Below, piece by piece: positions 50,601-60,493 of a stretch of 64,000 nt of DNA. A model generated the notes under the pieces. That model was not told where the DNA came from. It ran no database searches and saw only the letters and a program-made list of their open reading frames with translations. Position 1 is the first letter of the stretch. Each line of letters opens with the position of its first letter. Position numbers and translations under genes: made by a program. Source of the stretch: Leishmania infantum JPCM5 (taxonomy: Eukaryota; Euglenozoa; Kinetoplastea; Trypanosomatida; Trypanosomatidae); assembly GCF_000002875.2 (NCBI RefSeq), contig NC_009400.2, positions 503,574 through 567,573 of the forward strand. Direction: 5' to 3'.

Positions 50601-53101
50601 CTCTCAAAGAACTGCACGTGATCGTCCTCCATGCACTTGCGTGACGCAGTGACTAGTTCGCCGGTGTGGGGGTCGGTGGTGGTGTAGGTGCTTGGCTGGA
50701 TGAGGGAGGTGCCGTGCATGCTGACGCCGTTACTCCTGGGCGCACCGCCACGACTCTCCACCACGCCGGTCACGTAGTGTACAATCACGGAGATGAGCTG
50801 CTTGCCCGTCCATAGCGGACGTGGCTTTAGCACCGCGGGCATCGGAATCAGCCCCGTCAGCGTCGCGTGCGCGCTGAGCGGTTTGCCCTGCTTCTGCATG
50901 TACGGCGCGATGCCGTTGTACACAAACTGCACAAAGGTGTGATGCGGCAGGAAATTGTCGCGGAGCGTCAGCAGCACACCGGCGACCACGTGATCCTGAA
51001 TGAAGCCGCGAATCGGCTTGCCGGACGTCGGGACGAGGTAGTTGAGGTTGGCGTCCATCAGGCACTCGAGCTCCGCCTTTGCCTCCAGGCTCTGCACGAC
51101 GTGAATGTTCATTTCATCACCGTCGAAGTCGGCGTTGTACGAGCTGCCGTTGACGTAGTGAAAGCGGAGTGTCTTCAGCCCGGACAGCACCTTGGCGCGG
51201 TACGCCATCATGGATACCTTGTGCAGGGTCGGCTGGCGATTGAAGATGAGGTGGTCGCCATCGAGGATGTGCCGGTGGACCGTGAGGGAGCCGTTCTGCG
51301 CCATCGCGAAGTATTTCATGGCGTGCTGCCGCCGAATCAGCTCCGGCACGTGCAAGTCCACGAAGCGAGTCTCGCCGCTCGGCAGGCCAATTTCTAGGTG
51401 TGTGGCGCCCGGGTACACATCCGGGCCGTTCATGACACACCGCTTAAGGAACACCATGCGCGCTGGCGAGTAGCTGCTCACCAGCTCCGGGAATGTCAGC
51501 GCGCGGGCGAAGGGGCGGGGCAGCAGCACCTCGTTCGGCTCCACCAAGTAATCGGGTGAGATGACGCTGCGGCACGCCTGGTTCACGCGCTTGCCCATCA
51601 TGTGCATGCGGAACAGGCCCTCTTTCTTCGCAAAGCCCTCCAGCACATCCGTGTACACCTCCGTCACCTTGGCCTGCAAGTTCCGCAGGTTGTGCTCCTG
51701 CGCAACCTCCTGCGCGGTGCTGACGAGGTTGCGCTCTGGGGTCGAGTTGTTCGCGAGGACGTAGTACGCCTCGATCTGCTCGACGAACTCGAGCACGTCA
51801 GACAGGGCACGTGTGCCGGCATCGGGGATGATGCCGCCGGACTCCGAGATCTGCACGCCCGAGGACAGGCGCAGGGGAAGCGGCGGCACGAGCAGCTTGT
51901 CCACAAAGAAGACCTTGTAGTAGTACATCGACGGGAGCGAGCAGGCGTACGGCATGTGTAGGGTGGTCTCGCCGAGGTGCGGGAAGAGAGCCGCGAGAAT
52001 GGCGGACTCGCGCTGGCACAGCTGCTTGATGTGCTCTCGCACCCACGACGTGCGGAAGTACGTGTGGCTGCGGCCCTGGCGACGGTTCATCTCCTCCCAT
52101 TCCCGCAGCTGCGACGTCGTCACCCCGCCGTTCGCCACATTGAAGTCGGCGTTCTTCTTGTTGAAGAAGAAGAAGAGATGGCCGTTCTTCGTCGTGATGC
52201 GAGGCGAGATGCCTTGGCAGTGCGAGCACACGTTTCCAAACTCGCGGAAGCTGCGCAGCGCCTGCTTGCAGATCTCATTGCGGACGTCGAGGACCGGCTT
52301 GCGGAAGCCGTCATCGCTGCCATCCACGTGCGCCAACGCGCCAGCAGCGCCGGCGTCACCTTGGGCGTCGCCGTGCGCACCCGCCTCGCCTGACGCGACC
52401 TCGGGCAGAGGCGGTGCAGCGACTCCGCGGCGGCGCAGCAGCTTATCGACGTGATCCAGCATAAGAGGGATGTCGTTGATGACAGTCTCGTTGGCGTCAC
52501 GGCGGCGTCGACTGCGCATGTCCTGCCCATGTGCGTTCGCCACCATGTCAAGGAACCGCAGCGCCTCGCCAATCAACCCGCAATCGACGAGGCGCAGTGC
52601 CTGCTGGTAGCGCATCACGTCAAACTCGGGTACACGGAAGCGGTGGCAGAAGAAGCACTCGGCTTGAAGCAGCTGCTCCACCTCCTGGGCAAGGTGCGGG
52701 TTAATGACGCTGAGGCGCTCCTGTGACCGGTTCGGGTCGTTCGGGTAGCGACGCGGCATGCTGATATACCCGTAGTGGCCCTGGCAGCGCTCGTTGCCGT
52801 ATTTGGAGTTGAGCGTGCTGCAGCACGTCGAGCACGCCTGCGGAGGGAACGTGCGTGCGTCGAAGTTGCCCATGCGTGTGTCGTAGAACGTGGCGTGCGT
52901 GCCGTCGCGCCGCAAAGCTGGTGTCCATGGCGCCAGCCGATCCTCCTGCCCGCAGCGCACGCGCACCTCCACAAACGCGAGGCGCGCCATGTCCTCGGAG
53001 GTCATGAGGGAGAGGGAGACGCCGCTCTTGCGCTCGTGGACGGTGCGCGTGCGCAGGTCGCCCACGTACGCGTGGAAGGGAAAGGCGGTGGTGAGGGACA
53101 T
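47669..53101 (-). CDS. RPA1: DNA-directed RNA polymerase I largest subunit (RPA1)
   Basis: 1810 residues from the ATG at 53101 (MSLTTAFPFHAYVGDLRTRT); the open frame extends to 53464, but that part is low complexity. The order of elements is that of a multisubunit RNA polymerase large subunit: clamp zinc ligands (CSTCC near 90-94, CQGH at 106-109, CFFCH near 149-153), the Mg-binding active site NADFDGDEMNIHV at 656-668 with Asp658, 660 and 662, a bridge-helix region near 1018-1045 (AMAGRDGLIDTAVKTSRSGH), and a trigger loop near 1230-1265 (GEPSTQMTLNTFHSAGS). A long acidic/Ser-rich insert lies at ~1415-1535, and the polypeptide stops at NFA with no heptad CTD. The acidic insert before the last conserved block and the lack of a CTD mark it as Pol I, which in trypanosomes transcribes rRNA and in African species also surface antigens. 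Pol III is the main alternative. Confidence 0.93.
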   Translation of the reverse strand: MSLTTAFPFHAYVGDLRTRTVHERKSGVSLSLMTSEDMARLAFVEVRVRCGQEDRLAPWTPALRRDGTHATFYDTRMGNFDARTFPPQACSTCCSTLNSKYGNERCQGHYGYISMPRRYPNDPNRSQERLSVINPHLAQEVEQLLQAECFFCHRFRVPEFDVMRYQQALRLVDCGLIGEALRFLDMVANAHGQDMRSRRRRDANETVINDIPLMLDHVDKLLRRRGVAAPPLPEVASGEAGAHGDAQGDAGAAGALAHVDGSDDGFRKPVLDVRNEICKQALRSFREFGNVCSHCQGISPRITTKNGHLFFFFNKKNADFNVANGGVTTSQLREWEEMNRRQGRSHTYFRTSWVREHIKQLCQRESAILAALFPHLGETTLHMPYACSLPSMYYYKVFFVDKLLVPPLPLRLSSGVQISESGGIIPDAGTRALSDVLEFVEQIEAYYVLANNSTPERNLVSTAQEVAQEHNLRNLQAKVTEVYTDVLEGFAKKEGLFRMHMMGKRVNQACRSVISPDYLVEPNEVLLPRPFARALTFPELVSSYSPARMVFLKRCVMNGPDVYPGATHLEIGLPSGETRFVDLHVPELIRRQHAMKYFAMAQNGSLTVHRHILDGDHLIFNRQPTLHKVSMMAYRAKVLSGLKTLRFHYVNGSSYNADFDGDEMNIHVVQSLEAKAELECLMDANLNYLVPTSGKPIRGFIQDHVVAGVLLTLRDNFLPHHTFVQFVYNGIAPYMQKQGKPLSAHATLTGLIPMPAVLKPRPLWTGKQLISVIVHYVTGVVESRGGAPRSNGVSMHGTSLIQPSTYTTTDPHTGELVTASRKCMEDDHVQFFESELITGILCKNQLGSSNLSVVHVIHEIYGPHMVGELFGALGRVLSMSLQREGFSIGMDDMMLLQEERRTALLRELDSAPLSLPDDEARVMPVIMGMATSLQKEFVPGRMLRPFPYNQLLTMTMSGAKGSNTNAIQMSLGLGQQLFDGRRVKRMNSGKTLPPFFVAEKRARSLGYAIGRFTSGIRPAEYTFHAMAGRDGLIDTAVKTSRSGHLQRCLVKGLESLVVQWDHSVRDANGSVIQFLYGGDGLDPMRTSSLQAWEVVKDNCIDLGRKMNVNTGVVTGEEEAEEAASRNSQGKRERAHEAAAAMRAAQRALLEAEAQRDPLPAHYKASLDMYLETKAQYPLFKKVSQVARWTKNGVLNEKLREKREESIRYYRDVMTELTTRRRVRAYCDAGEPVGLLAAQAAGEPSTQMTLNTFHSAGSTVTHVTEGIPRLRELLIYASVQKVAIVVPVEKATEVDEEAISRILQAGVATRLTDCMARVPAAVTATADDGAAARAQTTPGYHYRVTRSAEGTQVTVALLFSKALLMQKQHAMCMSRAEHLQSFTQTLKNFARQVVTALRGRSKDEREGAGGPLRGTTQDPSSQMDDGGAAAGGGMSDNEDDMDERSTQMNTPALGATSVPSVAGSELGRDDMIPERDDNGGSSGSDEDDYDEEAVDAADGSRRRKGGNGSSPPRKKSRAEEGDNEEDDEDVNGLFWKSSSNGGTSSEAAAAASGKVSYDCFPTVCVMYGSKKYRVEIAPLLREAATRDGVVPLPEDLFVVNVSIQTSDQVVTVIPDVLESALAQQTFPSWLTQFDSVTYTRKAEDPTSGEMVFQGSSATIRSVTAFLALFTVRARAIKVQKARSTDIRDMCTSFGVESGYKALFDELEKLFKRYSVDYHHLTLIADAATHRGVWENYNFTGVISHSASPLFQMTFASSKRFLHTALTRGVGDELNSISSAIMVGERPRVGTALVKVGQDPQILRDVIEKNFA

Positions 53102-55228
53102 CTGGCAGAGGAGGAGCAGGCGGAGACTCCTGTCGATATGCCTCGCTTGATAGTTAATACTGTTTTCTTTTTTTCCCCGTTGATTAGTCGCTTGTTTAAA
53201 GGAGACGCGCACACACGCGCGCAGAGAGCCATAGAGAAACACGCAGAGAGCGAGCGCGAGCGCGAGACAAGAAGACGTGAAGCAGCAATTCACTTCGCCA
53301 CCCACCCGCACACTGCTGTCTTGTGCGCGTATGCGTATGACGCGTGCGTGCGTGCGGGTGTTATCAAGGGAAGCACGTGCCAGAGAGGGTTTTGGAGGGA
53401 GGAAGAGGGCGAGGTAGCGCAGCATGGCTTCAGGGACGCAAAGAGACACTGCCCACACAGGCAAACATGACCACCAAGAGACGCGAGAGTGCGAGGGTGA
53501 GAGGCAAGTGCTCGGTGGCGAGTGTGCTCCGTCCGCAAAGACGTCGGCGACGAGCAGGGGATAGGGGCTACGAGGGAACGATACGATGGAGAGAGGGGGA
53601 GGAGGGCTGCGAGGGTGGTGGTAGTGGTGGTGGGGCTGAGCGTGTGGTCCAACACCCGCCTATCAACGCACATTGACATACGCACACGCGCCGCAAGGTA
53701 ACATGAAATACTCTGCCAACCTTGCCTTCATCTCGACGCTCCCCTCCCCTCCCTCCCTGGCCACGCTTGCCGTCGCACCATGCCCCGCCAACCCACAGCG
53801 ACAGCACACGTTGCATGACGACGACCTTCTCCCCACTCTTCCGCCTTACTTTGGTGTACCTTGGCTACAAGGCATACGCACGCACATGCACAGACAAGTT
53901 CACAGGCGTGCATACGCGCAGGCAGCATACATAACAGTCGGCGTCCCTGAGGGCGTAAAACAAGCAGAGCGATCTGCCCACGCGCCATCGACGCCCCGGG
54001 CACGTACAGGATCACGCACACCGGCACGCACAAACGAAGAGCCGCGCAGAGAGCCACGGACCCAACGCCATTCGCGAAGACGCTCGCAGAGATGCATGCC
54101 CCACAAGATTATCAACAGCACATGTCTCATCAAAAATCACAGGACTTCGATCAAGGTGCGGACGTGGAGGAGGTTGGATGAAGGAGAGCGTAGAGAGACG
54201 ACGAAGGACTGAGAGGGAGGGCTACGCGGGACGGGGCAGGGGGTGGGGAAGAAGTGATTTCGACAAGGGTGACCCGAGCAAGGTCTCCTCATCTTCTTCT
54301 GCCTTCCTCTGCACGTGGATGGTTTCAACAACCGATACAAGATGAGCAAGCGAAGATGCAGCGGACCGACAGAGACATGCGCATCACGCACCCGGACACG
54401 CCTCCAGTCGTTCGCACACCCCACACGCGTGTCCAAGGGCACATGAAGTAGTACGCGCGTCGGAGGAAGAGAGCAAACTCTAACGTGAGGAAGCTGCTGA
54501 GGGCGAAGGACGACGTGGGCGAGAGGGACGACAGCCCACATCACAAGTACGTGCCGCCAGATCGCACAAAGCCTCCACACATCCCACCTCACCCCCAAAG
54601 CCCCCGTGACCCTTACCCAGGGACACGGCCACCTGCACTCTGCTGTTTCGTACACTCGCGTCCGCGGCGCTCCAATCGACATCGCACGCCCCCCCCCTTC
54701 CCCCTTGATGTCTCCCTCTTGACAACTCGCCGCGAGGCACCACACCATTCATCCACCATCTCTAGCTCCACCCCTCCCTCCCTCGCATATGGAACCTCCC
54801 CGCCCCTCTCTTCTTTGATAAGAGAGGCCCAGCGACTCGCTCCACGTGCGACTCTTTCCTTCTCTAGCTGTGAGCAGCGGGTGGGGAGAATCACACGCAC
54901 ACGCACACACACACCATCATCACCACCAGCATCACTGCACACAAAAGGAGCAACGAGACAAATAAAGCGGCCATAAAGGAAAAGCAAAGAAGGCGCCGCA
55001 CATCCTTCCAAGACGGAGGCGGCGGCGGAGGTGAGACGACGAGTGCGTTGGAGTTGTGGGCGATGGGCACCGAGCAATGCATGCCGCGCCAGCCTCCCCT
55101 CTACTTCCCTCCAAAAAAGGACGTACACGCGCCGCGTCCATCTCAGCGCACCTTTCCGTGCTTTCTCCAGCGCCGTCCATCCTCCATTACAGTCCGGTCT
55201 CTCCGTTTCTTCGAGTTCTCCCTTTTCC
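53102..55228. other. intergenic spacer
   Basis: Two kilobases without a supported gene. A 203-codon minus frame at 54137-54748 is His/Arg/Val-rich with no recognisable content, and I treat it as chance. Purine-rich plus-strand tracts near 53385-53415 and 53585-53640 could supply splice signals for RPA1. Confidence 0.5.
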
Positions 55229-57028
55229 TTAGTAGTCCGTACCCTCGAGCATCGCCCATGAGGGGTAGCGGTAGCCGCCAAGCGCGTCCTTGAGGGCGAT
55301 GGCCACACTGATGCACAGCTCATCCTGGTGCGTCGCGGACACCACCTGCACGCCCTTAGGGAGGTGGAAGTCGTGAGGCAGCCGCATGGAGCGTTCCTCG
55401 TGGATGGAGATGCTCTTGCGACGGTTGGCCATGAGGGAGCCGGGCCAGACGGGGCAGGCGGTCGCCGGCAGCTGCAGGACGTTAAAGGCGGCGGTGTACT
55501 GGAACTGGAACGGGTTCCACAGCGGGAAGTGGTGGCGCGGCGCCGCCGACGGAAACGTCGGAGCGATAATGATGCCGTCGACGGCCAAGAGCGACTCTAG
55601 TCCCATCTTGAAGGGGAGCAGCTCCTCGTCGCAGCTGAACTTCAGCCATCGCGGCATCACCAGCTCCGCCGTCTCCAGTACGCAGAGCGCGATGGCGGGC
55701 AGCGTGTGATGTGAGCGGCCGAACACCCAACGCACCGCCTCGGCGCACCAGTTGACGCCTCCTACGTGGCCCTGTGACATGAACAGACTGAATTTCGCTT
55801 CTGTCGGGTCCTTGGTGAGCACCGACACCCACATGGGCAAGATGCGCGCAAACGACTGAAACTCCGGCGGCACGGCACCGCCGGTCGAGCGCGACGGCGT
55901 GCGGACGTTGACGTAGGTAACCTTGGCGTTGTAGCGTTCACGAAGCGCCTCTGCCGCCGTGTGCACGGCCTCGATCTGGCTCTCGGACACGTGGATACCA
56001 GGGAGGCCGTAGTCCTCTAGCGCGTAGACGCGCAGCGGGTGATGGTTGAGGTCAAGCACCTTCTTCAGCGGCGAGCACGGCGGGTAGACGACCGGGTCGA
56101 GCCGGAAGCCGCCACGTGCGGCGACCTGTGACAGCGGGATGAGGTCCTCCGGAAAACGGCAGATAGGACCAGTAGCCATGTAGTGGTTCGCCGACGTCTT
56201 GGCACTTGGGTACTGGCCAGCGTTGGTGATGTAGTGCGGGCTTGCCTTGTGCCCATAGACGCCGTTGAAAAAGGCGGGCATGCGGATGGAGCCGCCAATG
56301 TCGCTGCCGAGACTGAAGGTTGAGAAGGCGGCGCCGGCAGCGGCCCCCTCGCCGCCGCTGCTGCCGCCCACGAGGCAGCGAGTGTCGTAGGGGTTGCTGG
56401 TGATGCCGTACATGTAGTTGGAGCTCTCATACCACATGCACAGCTCGCTGGTATTCGTGACGCCGAGGATGATGGCGCCGGCGTCCCGGAAGTTCTTCAC
56501 GACGGGGCTGTCGACCTCGGAGATGATTCGACGACGGTTCGGATTGCCCGATGTGTTGGGGCAGCCGCGGCACTCCATGCACTCCTTGATGGTGCATGGC
56601 ACGCCGAGCAGCCAGCTCGGCATCCGCTTCGGGTCCTTGTGCTCCCGCCACGCAGCCCAGACGCGTTCCGCCTCGACCGCCGCTTCCATGGCTTCGTCGA
56701 AGCAGTCGAACACCAAGGCGTTGATGTACGGGTTCACGGCCTTGATATGCTCAATGAAGGTGCTGACGACCTCGACGCAGCTGAGCTGCCCCTCGCGGTA
56801 GGCTTTGCTCAGTTCCAGCGCGGAGAGCTGCTGACAGTGCGCGATGCGCTGCTGCGGAATCTGCCGCGACGTGCGTGGGCCGGCCCGCATGAAGGCGCTC
56901 ATCCACCAGTTGCAGAGGCCGCACACCGCCACGCCGTACGTGATGAGGCCGAGAAGGTAGGCATAGTGGTAGGCGAGCACCGCACCAGCGGCGATGGCGA
57001 GCCCCAGAAAGATCTTGTGCGCACTCAT
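55229..57028 (-). CDS. membrane-anchored amidase, fatty-acid-amide-hydrolase type
   Basis: 599 residues, ATG at 57028. An N-terminal hydrophobic segment (about 5-40) should anchor it in a membrane. The amidase-signature triad is complete: Lys148 in VPCTIKEC, Ser223 in LVGGSSGGEGAAAG, and nucleophile Ser247 in LGSDIGGSIR. The Lys-Ser and Ser-Ser spacings (75 and 24 residues) equal those of mammalian FAAH as I remember it (142, 217, 241). Length (~600) and the N-terminal anchor also fit FAAH, so the likely reaction is hydrolysis of fatty-acid amides or N-acylethanolamines. Other amidase-signature enzymes (GatA, bacterial amidases) lack such an anchor. Substrate is inferred, not shown. Confidence 0.93.
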   Translation of the reverse strand: MSAHKIFLGLAIAAGAVLAYHYAYLLGLITYGVAVCGLCNWWMSAFMRAGPRTSRQIPQQRIAHCQQLSALELSKAYREGQLSCVEVVSTFIEHIKAVNPYINALVFDCFDEAMEAAVEAERVWAAWREHKDPKRMPSWLLGVPCTIKECMECRGCPNTSGNPNRRRIISEVDSPVVKNFRDAGAIILGVTNTSELCMWYESSNYMYGITSNPYDTRCLVGGSSGGEGAAAGAAFSTFSLGSDIGGSIRMPAFFNGVYGHKASPHYITNAGQYPSAKTSANHYMATGPICRFPEDLIPLSQVAARGGFRLDPVVYPPCSPLKKVLDLNHHPLRVYALEDYGLPGIHVSESQIEAVHTAAEALRERYNAKVTYVNVRTPSRSTGGAVPPEFQSFARILPMWVSVLTKDPTEAKFSLFMSQGHVGGVNWCAEAVRWVFGRSHHTLPAIALCVLETAELVMPRWLKFSCDEELLPFKMGLESLLAVDGIIIAPTFPSAAPRHHFPLWNPFQFQYTAAFNVLQLPATACPVWPGSLMANRRKSISIHEERSMRLPHDFHLPKGVQVVSATHQDELCISVAIALKDALGGYRYPSWAMLEGTDY

Positions 57029-59151
57029 GACGAGCTACAGGTGGAACGATGAGAAAAGATGCCGTCTAGGTGCCTACAGAAGCCCCGCCGCAGCCGCCAC
57101 CACGGAAACGACACCGAAGAGAGGGAGAGGGGGGCGTACGTGAAGATGCACAGCGGCTGCTAAAGCTGGATGTGCGCTGCACAAGCTCGTACCACGTGTC
57201 GCCTCTTCCGCCGTGTGTGCGCACGGAGGCGAGCAGGACAGCCAGATGCCGAAAGAAGCGAACACAAGAAGAGTGAAGGAGGTTTGTGTGTGCGTGGGGG
57301 GGGGAGGGGAGGGGGGGGGGCGGGTCGACGAGGAGCCAGAACACAGTGTCCAGGGTGACAAACGGCGAGAGCGCGAGTGAAGCGCGCCAGCGGGTTGGAC
57401 GAGGAGGAGAACAACGATGGGAATTCGGATAAAGAAAGCCCGAGCAAAGAGGCGTAGGAAGGGGAGGGGGAGGGGGAAAGCGGCTCGATGACGGCGACGA
57501 GAGTGTGTGGCTGATTCTTACACAGCTCAACAGGCGCTGTGCTGTTCGGGGGGCAGAGGAGTAACAGGAAGAATGAGACGGGCGGCGAGATGCAGATGGT
57601 CCCGTCCCTCAAAGGGGACGCGGTGGTGGCGATGCGACACACACGCACGCACACACATGTACGAAAACAAGTTGGCCACACCTCGCCGACAGAACAAGTG
57701 GAGGGAGAGCGAGAGAGAGGCGTGGGCAGATGACCGGGCTGGTCGTCACTTTAGATGTACGTGTGCGCGTGGGCGGGGGGGGGAGGGGTCCGGGGGGGGG
57801 ACGAAAGAAAGAAACATATATCAGGGCGCACCAGATGACCCCAGGCGGCGTCAGACCCTCTGGCAGATGGCGGGCGGTTGCTGACGTGTGTGTGTGCGGG
57901 TGGTGGTGGTAATGGATGGTGAAGACAAGATGTCTGCGAAGGAGAGGATCGACAGAAGCCGACGCGGTGGCTCGATGGTTGGAAGAGGGAGAAGGAAGCG
58001 CACGGCTTTGGACACGGTCGCTCAAAAGCCGTGGGGGGGGGAGGGGGCAAAAAGCTCATTATGGCCGCCGTATCGTATGAGACAGCGGGTGCATGACGTA
58101 GCACAGGAGAGCGTTGACTTCCTTTATTTCGGACCCCGCTACTGAGTCACGCACAGACCTGCACCCGTAGCAGAAGACGGCGCGCGTGTGGAGAGCCGTG
58201 ACGCCAGCTCTACTCACAGCGCAACAGTAGCGCTTCCCATGTGTTGCTTGTTGTCGCTCTTTTTTTCACAGCCGGTACCTTCCTGGGTGTCTGCAGGGAG
58301 GCACTCCTTAAGCACTCGTACAGAATCAGGCACGCGTCGACATGCGCGTTGGGGCACCGCGCAGCAAGAGACACCGGAGTGGCGAGAAACGATAAAGACG
58401 AAAAGCGGAGCAGATGCCTTGCCAGCTCCACATCGCCCTCTCTGCATCTGCGTCGCCACCTCCGTGTGCACCACAACACTACGAGAGGCCCTTCCTCGCT
58501 CCGAAAAAAAAGAATACGAAGCGACACCCACACGAGAAGAGTGCGAGTTCCGAAAGAACCGAAGAAGGGTGAGAAGAATAGAGACGTTAATTATGCAGCC
58601 CCCCCCCCCCCCCCAACATCACCACCACGCCTCCGACCAAGACACACAAACTAAACGACGACGCACAACAACGACAGTCAGGCCCACGGAAAAATGGGGA
58701 TGGGGTGGGAATGGGGGAAGATCAGCGAGAGGGAGATAGAGTAAGTGTGTGTGTGTGTGTGTGCGTGTGTGTATCTGATGCATACGCGCGTATGTGTCAG
58801 TGAGCTGCCACTCACAACGACGGCCACCCAAGACGAAGCGAAGTTAACGGGGAGGGGGAGGGGACGACAGAGAGGACACGCTGGCGCGACGATGGCCATA
58901 ATGTTAGCAAAGCAGCAGCAGAGGACGAGCGAGAGAAAAGGGAAGAGGCAGAGACAGGCACACACGGAGGGAGAGAGAGCGAGGGGGAGGCAAGAGGGGG
59001 GGGGTGTCTGTAGAAAACTCACGTGACAAGGAACGATCTGTCGACGTACTGAGAGTCGACTGCTGTGTTCCCGACCATTCACCCATTCATCGCCTTTCTC
59101 CCCTTCTCCCGGTTCCGCCTTGCTTGATCCATGCACCACTTGCTACGTTCC
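57029..59151. other. intergenic spacer with poly-G/poly-C runs
   Basis: No supported gene. The plus strand is strongly G/A-rich, with long G runs near 57296-57320 and 57774-57799, C16 at 58599-58614, a GT run near 58745-58771, and further purine tracts near 58840-58865 and 58965-59005. Confidence 0.55.
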
Positions 59152-59478
59152 TTACACCATCAACGCCGGCGTCTCCCTCTCTGCCTCGCCGCTGGTGAGC
59201 ACGATCGGCCCCAGACCCGGCCGACGGCGATGCAGTCCCTTCACGTGCTTAAAGGGGATAGCGAGCAGATTCAGCCCGCGCATGGTGACTTCGCCGTCTT
59301 TGTACATGCGCTGCTCGACAGCAGCCTGCAGCAGCAAGTCACCACTGCCCTCGTAGGCGATGAGGGTACCGACGATGACGCGGCCGTCCGTCAGCTCAAC
59401 GCGCAGCTCGCGACCGAGGAACGGGTGTCCCTCTGCGGCCCCAGCATCGGAGGCGTGCCGGTTGCCGTTGGTTGCCAT
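59152..59478 (-). CDS. Sm-like protein of the NAA38/LSMD1 type
   Basis: 108 residues from the ATG at 59478 (MATNGNRHASDAGAAEGHPF). Residues ~24-57 form the Sm1 part (GRELRVELTDGRVIVGTLIA, then GSGDLLLQAAVEQ) and ~67-85 the Sm2 part (MRGLNLLAIPFKHVKGL). The single short Sm fold with the 'LTDGR..VGTL' pattern is like NAA38/LSMD1, the auxiliary subunit of the NatC N-terminal acetyltransferase, rather than the spliceosomal Sm or Lsm2-8 ring. An ordinary LSm protein remains possible. The frame is open upstream to 59772, but that part is Arg/His/Pro low complexity and precedes the likely leader. Confidence 0.85.
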   Translation of the reverse strand: MATNGNRHASDAGAAEGHPFLGRELRVELTDGRVIVGTLIAYEGSGDLLLQAAVEQRMYKDGEVTMRGLNLLAIPFKHVKGLHRRRPGLGPIVLTSGEAERETPALMV

Positions 59479-59775
59479 GACTGAGACACAGTGGGTATGC
59501 CTGACTGTACGGGAAGTCGGGTATGAGGATGGCACTCTAGGGTGTTTGACGCACAGATGTCGCAGCAAGCGGTGGGTACGTCTGGATGCCACTCGTGGTC
59601 CGCTGTCGGTGCGCGTGCTACGGAGAGTCGCGAATGTTGGTTGCTTTTCCTTCTTTCGTTCGTTTCGGCGGAGGAAGACCGCGAGGGCCCATGACAGAGC
59701 GAAGGGGGTGCGTGCAGGGGGGGGGCGACATGGGCGTATGTGTTCGCGTGCACGATATGGAGAACACACCATCGA

Positions 59776-59806
59776 AGGGAAGAGAGAGAGGAGGGGGAAG
59801 GGAGAA
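59776..59806 (-). promoter_or_regulatory. polypyrimidine tract upstream of the Sm-like gene
   Basis: Complement of a G/A-only stretch about 300 nt upstream of the ATG at 59478. It is a candidate for directing trans-splicing, though the exact AG used cannot be chosen by eye. Confidence 0.3.
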
Positions 59807-59872
59807 TGGCTCTACCTGGTGTGCTAGAGGGCATGGGAGTGAGAGGAGAGGAGAGACAGAAGCGGCCGCACT

Positions 59873-60493
59873 TTAGCGCTTCGCGGCGATCCGTGTGTGA
59901 CACACCCGTACGCGCACTTGAGGTCGGGCCTTAACCAAAACCAGTAGTTGATGTTTCGCCACCGAGTCCTTTACGCTCCTTCCTGACGGCCGCTCGCACG
60001 TGTAGGGCCAGCGGGTTGGGAAGAATACGTACATCACATCAAAGACACGTTCGCGCGGCCGCTCATTCATTACCGCTTCCGTTCGGTGGCTGCTTGATTG
60101 CTTCTCGCGCCAGAGCGGCAGAGCCGCGCTGAGGCCTATTCCTGCTCCCATGCGGACACCCATGTCCCCGGCTTTCGCTGCGCCCCCTCCCCCCTCCCCC
60201 ACACACATTTCACTTTCCAGCTGGCACCGAGCCAGCTGCTGTCGCTTCAAGAGAGAACTCTCTGAGAAGACGCACCCAGCACACCTTCCGATGCACGCAC
60301 AAGCAGGTGCCCATGAAGGGCGCGTCGAGAGGGAGGGGAGAACGGGGAGGAGGGCGAGGGGGCGACAGAGCCCGCGAGGGAGGGCACCTCCTCCCCCTCC
60401 GAAAACGTCCTTCCCCACCGTCCCCTCCTTTCTCACAACGCACGCATCAAGGATATCTTCAACGCCATCGGACACAGAGGGAGAAAAAGGCAT
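59873..60493 (-). CDS. doubtful small ORF, 206 codons
   Basis: An open frame between the Sm-like gene and the ARL6-like gene. Its first half is Gly/Arg/Ser low complexity. The last ~95 residues, from an internal Met at MGVRMGAGIGLSAALPLW through VFDVMYVFFPTRWPYTCERP to a basic C-terminus, look more protein-like. Third-position GC is only moderate compared with neighbouring genes. No family recognised; it may be chance. Confidence 0.25.
   Translation of the reverse strand: MPFSPSVSDGVEDILDACVVRKEGTVGKDVFGGGGGALPRGLCRPLALLPVLPSLSTRPSWAPACACIGRCAGCVFSESSLLKRQQLARCQLESEMCVGEGGGGAAKAGDMGVRMGAGIGLSAALPLWREKQSSSHRTEAVMNERPRERVFDVMYVFFPTRWPYTCERPSGRSVKDSVAKHQLLVLVKARPQVRVRVCHTRIAAKR

Noticed and set aside
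53104..53464. 121-codon extension of RPA1
   Set aside because: Low-complexity sequence upstream of the conserved MSLTTAFPF start; not typical of Pol I large subunits.
54137..54748. 203-codon minus-strand ORF between the amidase and RPA1 genes
   Set aside because: Composition dominated by Val/Arg/His/Pro with no ordered domain; probably a chance frame in the spacer.
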